Assembly (NCBI GenBank): GCA_035701285.1
Contig: DASSNT010000079.1
Span: forward strand, 1-9,946
Direction of reading: 5' to 3'
Length of the DNA: 9,946 nucleotides
Source of the DNA: DASSBR01 sp035701285
GTDB taxonomy: Bacteria > Pseudomonadota > Gammaproteobacteria > Natronospirales > DASSBR01
Below, piece by piece: positions 6,135 through 9,946 of the stretch (the first letter of the stretch is position 1; every line of letters starts with the position of its first letter). The notes below the pieces were generated by a model. It was not told where the DNA came from, ran no database searches, and worked only from the letters and a program-made list of their open reading frames with translations. A program made the translations under genes and the position numbers.

Positions 6135-6179
6135 AGAGGCGCCTCTCGCTCTACAGGTTTTTGCACCGCTGACATTATA
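6135..6179 (-). promoter_or_regulatory. Candidate HiPIP promoter -10 and palindromic ribosome-binding region
   Basis: Read on the - strand, a perfect TATAAT lies at 6179-6174, about 40 nt ahead of the HiPIP ATG, giving a leader of roughly 30 nt. No good -35 is visible at 16-18 bp spacing. Immediately before the ATG is a perfect 12-bp palindrome AGAGGCGCCTCT (6135-6146) that contains most of the GAGAGG Shine-Dalgarno sequence. The palindrome could be a protein site or chance. The whole divergent spacer to the DUF885 gene is 58 bp. Confidence 0.45.
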
Positions 6180-6192
6180 CAAGGAACCTGCC

Positions 6193-7962
6193 ATGAAACC
6201 ATTTGCCGTCTTCCTGGCCACCGTTCTCATGCTGACTGCGCCCGCTGCGTTCGCCGCTGCGCCGGACGCACCCGCGGCAGCGCGGCTGCACACGCTGCTC
6301 AAGCAGGAATGGCAGCGCCATCTGCGCGAGAACCCGATCGAAGCCTCGCTGGACGGCTTCCACGCCTACGACGATGAATGGCCGGACCTGAGCCTTGCCG
6401 AGATCGCCCGCAGCCATGAGGAGGATAAACAGGCGCTGGCGGCGCTGGAAAAGATCGATCGGGCCGCGCTGTCGCCGGAAGAGCGGCTCAACTACGACCT
6501 GTACGCGTACAAGCTCAAGGACCGCATCGCCGGTTACCGGTTTCACGATTACCTGCTGGCGCTCAACCAGCTCGGCGGCATTCAGACTACAGCGACGCTG
6601 ACGCGACAGCTTCGCTTCAATACGCTCGATGACTACCGCAACTGGGTGCAACGCCTGCAGACGTTCGGCCCGTACATGGACCAGACGATCGCGCTGCTGA
6701 AACAGGGCATCGAAGAAGGCATGACCGAGCCGCAGGTCGTCATGAAGCGCGTGCCGCATCAGATTGCCGCGCAAATCGTCGAGAAGCCTGAGAAGAGCCC
6801 ATACTACCGGCCGTTCAGGGACATGCCGGACACGATTCCCGCGAAGCAGCAGGCCGAACTGCGCGCGGATGCGCAAGAGGCCATTGCCGACGTCGTCGTG
6901 CCGGCATTTCGCAACTTCCAGGATTTCTTCAACAACACCTACCTGCCGGAGAGCCGCAAGACGATAGCGGCATCGACGCTGCCGAACGGCGAAGACTATT
7001 ACGCCTACGTCGTCCGTCACTACACAACGACCAACATGACACCGCGGCAGATTTACGAACTCGGCCTGAAGAAAGTCGCGTCCATTCATGCGCAGATGAA
7101 GCAGATTTTTGACCAGCTCGGCTTCAAGGGCAGCTATCGCCACTTTCTGCACCACCTGCGGACCGACCCGCAGTTTTACTACCAGGACCCGCAGAAGCTG
7201 CTCGATGCCTATCGCGCCGCCGCCAAAAGCGTCGACCCGCACCTGGTCAAGTTCTTCCCGACGGAGCTGCTGCCGCGCGTCACCTACGGCGTGCGCCCGA
7301 TTCCTAAGAGCCTCGCGCCCGACACCTACCCGGCCTACTCGGTGCCGCCGGCTGGCGACGGCAGCGTCGCGGGCTACATGGCAGTCAACCTGTACAAGCC
7401 GGAATCGCGCCCGAAGTACGACATCCAGGTACTGACCTGCCACGAGGCGCGGCCGGGCCATCAGTTGCAAATGCCGATCGCGATGGAGTTGAAGGGGTTG
7501 CCGGACTTTCGCCGCTTTAGCTATTTCAATGCTTTCGGCGAAGGCTGGGCGCTATATTCCGAAACCCTGTGCGACGAGATGGGGCTCTATGACAACCCGT
7601 ACGCCCGCTTCGGCTATCTCGACTACCAGATGTGGCGCGCGGTTCGCCTGGTCGTCGACACCGGCATGCACGAATTCGGCTGGAGCCGCGAGCGCGCGAT
7701 CCGGTACTTCAAGGACAACACGGCGCTCAGCGTCGAAAACATCACCAACGAGGTCGACCGCTACATCGCCTGGCCGGGCCAGGCGCTGGCCTACATGATC
7801 GGCGAGATCACCATTCAGGATCTGCGCGCGAAGGCGAAAGCGGCGCTCGGCGAAGACTTCAACGTCCGCGCGTTCCACGGCGTCGTGCTCGGCCACGGCA
7901 GCCTGCCGATGAGCATTCTGAAGCAGGCGGTGGACCGATGGATTGCGGCGCAGAAGCGGTAG
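6193..7962 (+). CDS. DUF885 family protein, putative secreted zinc metallopeptidase
   Basis: A 589-residue protein. Residues 1-21 (MKPFAVFLATVLMLTAPAAFA) form a typical Sec signal peptide with a probable cut after AFA; there is no lipobox cysteine, so the product should be periplasmic or secreted. The body matches DUF885, an all-helical family thought to be M32-like carboxypeptidases. The family hallmark HEARPGHQLQM (417-427) replaces the classical HExxH, with H417, E418 and H423 the likely metal site, and EGWALYSE (450-457) supplies the third-ligand region. The substrate is unknown. The start at 6193 is chosen because AAGGA (6181-6185) precedes it and the signal peptide begins there; the open frame extends upstream to 6013 only across the HiPIP gene on the other strand. 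It stands alone, flanked by a divergent gene and by a repeat, with no evident link to kynurenine metabolism. Confidence 0.9.
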   Translation: MKPFAVFLATVLMLTAPAAFAAAPDAPAAARLHTLLKQEWQRHLRENPIEASLDGFHAYDDEWPDLSLAEIARSHEEDKQALAALEKIDRAALSPEERLNYDLYAYKLKDRIAGYRFHDYLLALNQLGGIQTTATLTRQLRFNTLDDYRNWVQRLQTFGPYMDQTIALLKQGIEEGMTEPQVVMKRVPHQIAAQIVEKPEKSPYYRPFRDMPDTIPAKQQAELRADAQEAIADVVVPAFRNFQDFFNNTYLPESRKTIAASTLPNGEDYYAYVVRHYTTTNMTPRQIYELGLKKVASIHAQMKQIFDQLGFKGSYRHFLHHLRTDPQFYYQDPQKLLDAYRAAAKSVDPHLVKFFPTELLPRVTYGVRPIPKSLAPDTYPAYSVPPAGDGSVAGYMAVNLYKPESRPKYDIQVLTCHEARPGHQLQMPIAMELKGLPDFRRFSYFNAFGEGWALYSETLCDEMGLYDNPYARFGYLDYQMWRAVRLVVDTGMHEFGWSRERAIRYFKDNTALSVENITNEVDRYIAWPGQALAYMIGEITIQDLRAKAKAALGEDFNVRAFHGVVLGHGSLPMSILKQAVDRWIAAQKR

Positions 7963-7989
7963 CGTCGGTTGCTTCGTTTCCGGCGCCCA

Positions 7990-8084
7990 CTCCGGTGGCG
8001 CTTTCCCGGGACGCCGTGAATACATCCCTGTAGGCTCCGGGTTCGGCATCCTGCCTCACACGCCCCGGAAAACCGCCCCCGGAG
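7990..8084. repeat. Dispersed palindromic repeat, copy 2 (upstream of phhA)
   Basis: Ends CTCCGGTGGCGCTTTCCC plus GGG (7990-8010) pair with CCCCGGAAAACCGCC plus CCCGGAG (8063-8084) with few mismatches. The core GGGACGCCGTGAATACATCC followed by CTGTAGGCTC matches the reverse complement of the core of copy 1 (2963-3082) through to CTCACAC, about 53 of 63 positions by eye. The stem arms, by contrast, are largely different in sequence between copies yet complementary within each. It occupies about half of the 202-bp gap between the DUF885 gene and phhA; the remainder carries the phhA promoter region. Confidence 0.85.
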
Positions 8085-8137
8085 CGTGCACCTGTGCTGT
8101 CGGCGGGCAAGGGCGGCTGCTCGTCAAAAAAGCGTCG

Positions 8138-8146
8138 TGATAAAAT
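8138..8146 (+). promoter_or_regulatory. Candidate extended -10 promoter upstream of phhA
   Basis: TGATAAAAT (TGn plus TAAAAT) is an extended -10 element 18 nt before the phhA ATG. No convincing -35 is present, which extended -10 promoters tolerate. A start about 7 nt downstream would leave a leader of only ~12 nt beginning at the Shine-Dalgarno GAGG (8154-8157). The 11-mer TGATAAAATGG recurs exactly at 8963-8973 ahead of phhB, which raises the likelihood that both are real. Confidence 0.45.
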
Positions 8147-8164
8147 GGGCGACGAGGTGATTTT

Positions 8165-8965
8165 ATGGGCAAAGGCACAAGCTACGAAGCAAAGACTCCC
8201 GACGCCAACGGGATTATTCCGTACACGGATGAAGAAAACGCGGTCTGGCACGACCTGATCACGCGTCAGCGGCCGATCGTCGAGCGTTATGCGGCGCCCG
8301 AGTACCTCGAGGCGCTGGAGCGGATGCATTTCCCGACGGATCATATTCCGCAGCCGGAAGAAACCTCCGCGGTGATTCGCAAGCACACCGGCTGGGAAGT
8401 CGCGCCGGTGCCGGCGCTGATTCCGTTCGGGCGATTTTTCGAGCTCCTCGCCGACAAGAAATTTCCCGCCGCTTCCTTCATCCGCACCCGCGAAGAATTC
8501 GATTATCTCCAGGAACCCGACATCTTCCACGAAGTGTTCGGCCACACGCCGCTGCTGACCGACCCGCGCTTCGCCGAGTTCACCCATGCCTACGGCAAGG
8601 CCGGGCTCAGCGCCAGCAAGGAAGACCGGGTGATGCTCGCGCGGCTGTACTGGTTCACCGTCGAATTCGGGCTGATGAACACGGCGAACGGCCTGAAGAC
8701 CTATGGCGCCGGCATCGTATCGTCGGTGGGCGAAACGCCCTACTCGATCGAGAGCGACAAGCCGATCCGCAAGCCGTTCGACCCGATCGAGGTGCTGCGC
8801 ACGCCGTACCGGATCGATATCTTCCAGACAGTGTATTTCGTGATTGACAGCCTCGACCAGCTGTTCGAGACGGCGAAGCTCGACCTGTTCGGGCTGATCG
8901 CCGAAGCGCGCCGGCTGGGGATGCGCGAGCCAACCTATCCGCCCGCCGAGAAGGCCGCTTCCTGA
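8165..8965 (+). CDS. phhA: Phenylalanine 4-monooxygenase
   Basis: A 266-residue catalytic domain of the pterin-dependent aromatic amino acid hydroxylases, the normal bacterial size, without the regulatory ACT domain or tetramerization tail of animal enzymes. It converts phenylalanine to tyrosine with O2 and tetrahydropterin. The facial triad that binds Fe(II) is visible: H122 and H127 in DIFHEVFGHTPL (119-130) and E167 in YWFTVEFGL (162-170). The substrate-binding stretch IRTREEFDYLQEPD (106-119) and the conserved GAGIVSSVGETPYS (181-194) are intact. ATG 8165 is preceded by GAGG. phhB follows 36 bp downstream in the same direction, as usual, so the two act together. Tyrosine and tryptophan hydroxylases share the fold, but the bacterial phhA-phhB pairing supports phenylalanine. 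Confidence 0.96.
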   Translation: MGKGTSYEAKTPDANGIIPYTDEENAVWHDLITRQRPIVERYAAPEYLEALERMHFPTDHIPQPEETSAVIRKHTGWEVAPVPALIPFGRFFELLADKKFPAASFIRTREEFDYLQEPDIFHEVFGHTPLLTDPRFAEFTHAYGKAGLSASKEDRVMLARLYWFTVEFGLMNTANGLKTYGAGIVSSVGETPYSIESDKPIRKPFDPIEVLRTPYRIDIFQTVYFVIDSLDQLFETAKLDLFGLIAEARRLGMREPTYPPAEKAAS

Positions 8966-8971
8966 TAAAAT
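8963..8971 (+). promoter_or_regulatory. Candidate extended -10 promoter for phhB overlapping the phhA stop
   Basis: TGATAAAAT begins with the TGA stop codon of phhA, so the stop doubles as the TG of an extended -10. The predicted start is near 8978, giving a ~24-nt leader with GGAG at 8990-8993 before the phhB ATG. It would give phhB a supply independent of phhA. It is supported by the identical 11-mer upstream of phhA; no -35 was found. Confidence 0.4.
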
Positions 8972-9001
8972 GGCGCTTTTCGACCTGCCGGAGCAACAAC
9001 G

Positions 9002-9340
9002 ATGACCCAACTCGCCGAAAAGCATTGCGTACCCTGCGAGGGCGGCGTGCAGCCGCTGACGCGCGACGAGGCTGAAGGCTACCTCAAGCGCATCGCCCCC
9101 GAGTGGTCCCTGAGCGACGACGTCAAAACCATCAGCCGGGACTTTGAGTTCAAGGGCTTCAACAAGACGATGGGCTTCGTCAACGCGATCGCCTGGATCG
9201 CCAACGCCGAAGGCCATCATCCCGACCTCGAAGTGGGCTACGGCCACTGCAACGTGAACTTCACGACCCACGCCGTTGGCGGATTGTCCGAGAACGACTT
9301 CATCTGCGCGGCGAAAGTCGACAAGCTGCTGGAGAAATAA
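9002..9340 (+). CDS. phhB: Pterin-4a-carbinolamine dehydratase
   Basis: A 112-residue protein of the PCD/DCoH family that dehydrates 4a-hydroxytetrahydropterin released by PhhA, allowing the pterin cofactor to be recycled. The catalytic histidines are in place: H72-H73-P in NAEGHHPDLEVGYG (68-81) and H90 in NFTTHAVGGLSENDF (86-100), the family signature. The N-terminal segment LAEKHCVPCEGGVQPLT with two cysteines is typical of the proteobacterial form. ATG 9002 follows GGAG by 8 nt. It sits 36 bp after phhA. Downstream lies a long inverted repeat that probably marks the end of the transcript. Confidence 0.96.
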   Translation: MTQLAEKHCVPCEGGVQPLTRDEAEGYLKRIAPEWSLSDDVKTISRDFEFKGFNKTMGFVNAIAWIANAEGHHPDLEVGYGHCNVNFTTHAVGGLSENDFICAAKVDKLLEK

Positions 9341-9341
9341 G

Positions 9342-9469
9342 AATCCCCTCCAGCTCCCCCTTCCGGCCTCCTGCCGCAAGGGGGCGGGCAAGATCACGTT
9401 GAACAAGCCGGCATCTTCTTGCACTCCCCTTTGCTCGCAAAGCGAGGAAGGGGGAGCCGGAGGGGGATT
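9342..9469. repeat. Long inverted repeat element between phhB and gcvT
   Basis: The left arm AATCCCCTCCAGCTCCCCCT (extending to TCC, 9342-9364) pairs with the right arm GGAAGGGGGAGCCGGAGGGG (extending to GATT, 9446-9469), with one mismatch and one single-base gap over ~23 bp. Two smaller hairpins lie inside: CCCCCTT...AAGGGGG near 9356-9385 and CTTTG-ctcg-CAAAG near 9429-9442. The element resembles the non-coding palindromic repeats common in proteobacterial intergenic DNA, or a small MITE, and encodes nothing. It starts right after the phhB stop and may act as the transcript end. No flanking target duplication is obvious. Confidence 0.8.
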
Positions 9470-9480
9470 TCTTCCGGCGC

Positions 9481-9509
9481 TTGGACGGCGCCCCGCGCTC
9501 CAGTATCAT
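9481..9509 (+). promoter_or_regulatory. Candidate sigma-70 promoter for gcvT
   Basis: TTGGAC (-35, 9481-9486), a 17-bp spacer and TATCAT (-10, 9504-9509) form the best promoter match in the window, with optimal spacing and four to five matches per hexamer. Transcription would start near 9516, about 54 nt before the gcvT ATG. A terminator-like hairpin lies within that leader. Confidence 0.6.
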
Positions 9510-9522
9510 TGTCGTTTTGGCC

Positions 9523-9550
9523 GGGCCGCGTCGTCAGCGGCCCTTCTTTT
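9523..9550 (+). terminator. Terminator-like hairpin in the gcvT leader
   Basis: GGGCCGC (9523-9529), loop gtcgtca, GCGGCCC (9537-9543), then TTCTTTT (9544-9550) form a perfect 7-bp GC stem followed by a T-rich tract, as in an intrinsic terminator. It lies after the candidate promoter and 20 bp before gcvT. If both are real it acts as a leader attenuator; if the promoter is not real, it may simply end upstream transcription. Confidence 0.5.
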
Positions 9551-9569
9551 CGCTCATCAAAGGCAGTTG

Positions 9570-9946
9570 ATGGCTAACAAAACGCCTCTGTACGCACGCC
9601 ACCTCGAGTTGGGCGCCAAAACCATCGATTTCGGCGGCTGGGACATGCCGATCCACTACGGGTCGCAGATCGACGAGCACCATCACGTGCGCCGCGACGC
9701 CGGCATGTTCGATGTCTCCCACATGACCATCGTCGACATCACCGGCGCCGGTGCGCGCGACTTTCTGCGCCGCCTGCTCGCCAACGACATCGCCAAGCTC
9801 AAAGACGCCGGCAAGGCGCTCTACGGCTGCATGCTGAACGAGCGCGGCGGCGTCATCGACGACCTGATCACCTACTATCTCGGCCCCGATCAGTACCGCG
9901 TGATCGTCAATGCGGCAACGCATGACAAGGACCTCGCGTGGATCCG
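9570..9946 (+). CDS. gcvT: Aminomethyltransferase, glycine cleavage system T protein (5' part)
   Basis: The first 125 codons are present; the gene runs off the window. GcvT takes the aminomethyl group from lipoyl-GcvH and, with tetrahydrofolate, forms 5,10-methylene-THF and ammonia. The N-terminus MANKTPLYARHLELGAK, then FGGWDMPIHYGSQIDEHHHV (21-40), RDAGMFDVSHM, LLANDIAKL, GKALYGCMLN and GGVIDDLITYY follow the E. coli GcvT order almost segment for segment, without gaps. ATG 9570 is preceded by AAAGG (9560-9564 region). It probably leads a gcvTH(P) operon beyond the edge. The sequence similarity to the enterobacterial protein is the main taxonomic hint in the window. Confidence 0.96.
   Translation, partial: MANKTPLYARHLELGAKTIDFGGWDMPIHYGSQIDEHHHVRRDAGMFDVSHMTIVDITGAGARDFLRRLLANDIAKLKDAGKALYGCMLNERGGVIDDLITYYLGPDQYRVIVNAATHDKDLAWI

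Noticed and set aside
6161..6182. TTGCAC plus TATACA as a + strand promoter for the DUF885 gene
   Set aside because: The spacing is only 10 bp and the predicted start would fall on or after the SD site; the TATAAT on the other strand reads better.
6013..6192. 60-codon N-terminal extension of the DUF885 protein
   Set aside because: It runs through the HiPIP gene on the other strand, and the internal ATG at 6193 has an SD site and begins a proper signal peptide.
6135..6302. 56-codon N-terminal extension of the HiPIP
   Set aside because: It would place the Tat motif at residue 66 and overlap the start of the divergent gene; ATG 6134 has an SD site and a normal Tat signal length.
6175..7470. 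431-codon open frame on the - strand opposite the DUF885 gene
   Set aside because: Antisense shadow with no recognisable motif; the sense frame has a signal peptide and the HEARPGH signature.
7859..9424. 521-codon open frame on the - strand across phhA and phhB
   Set aside because: It lies opposite two clear genes with intact catalytic motifs, shows no family signature, and is explained by the scarcity of stops in the antisense frame of high-GC codons.
9341..9569. Glycine riboswitch upstream of gcvT
   Set aside because: No aptamer-like conserved segments are visible; the region is filled by an inverted repeat, a promoter and a short hairpin.

Overview
The window is dense, high-GC bacterial DNA. 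It carries an aromatic amino acid catabolic cluster dominated by the kynurenine branch of tryptophan breakdown, followed by phenylalanine hydroxylase genes and the start of the glycine cleavage operon. The GcvT N-terminus closely resembles the E. coli protein, and HiPIP, PhhA/PhhB and kynurenine genes occur together. This suggests a Gammaproteobacterium near the Xanthomonadales/Steroidobacterales type. That assignment is inference from protein character and GC content, not from a marker gene.

Layout. 2-139: last 45 codons of an FtsX/MacB-type ABC permease. 144-5836: six genes on the + strand: a RidA-family 2-aminomuconate deaminase candidate, 3-hydroxyanthranilate 3,4-dioxygenase (nbaC), ACMS decarboxylase (nbaD), a cyclase-family putative kynurenine formamidase, kynureninase (kynU) and kynurenine 3-monooxygenase (kmo). 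5841-6134 (-): a Tat-exported HiPIP electron carrier converging on kmo. 6193-7962 (+): a secreted DUF885 putative metallopeptidase. 8165-8965 and 9002-9340 (+): phhA and phhB. 9570 to the end (+): gcvT, cut by the window edge.

Pathway logic. The formamidase candidate yields kynurenine, Kmo hydroxylates it, KynU cleaves 3-hydroxykynurenine to 3-hydroxyanthranilate plus alanine, NbaC opens the ring, and NbaD decarboxylates ACMS to 2-aminomuconate semialdehyde. The RidA protein would then deaminate 2-aminomuconate. Having the decarboxylase points to carbon/nitrogen catabolism rather than quinolinate/NAD synthesis. Tryptophan 2,3-dioxygenase and 2-aminomuconate semialdehyde dehydrogenase are absent from the window. 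PhhA/PhhB convert phenylalanine to tyrosine and recycle the pterin cofactor.

Non-coding DNA. Nearly every gap over 40 bp holds a dispersed palindromic repeat. There are two copies of a CCCTCACCCC...CCCTCTCC REP-like element (1106-1146, 5774-5830), two inverted copies of a ~100-120 bp element with a shared core and independently complementary arms (2963-3082, 7990-8084), a dRS3-like 20-mer (4384-4403) and a ~128 bp long inverted repeat (9342-9469). One repeat overlaps the ribosome-binding region of nbaD, and another encodes the C-terminal tail and stop of kmo. The best promoter is upstream of gcvT, followed by a terminator-like hairpin inside the leader. No RNA gene, CRISPR, IS transposase or novel multi-gene system was seen. 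The most unusual material is the repeats and how they meet gene ends.
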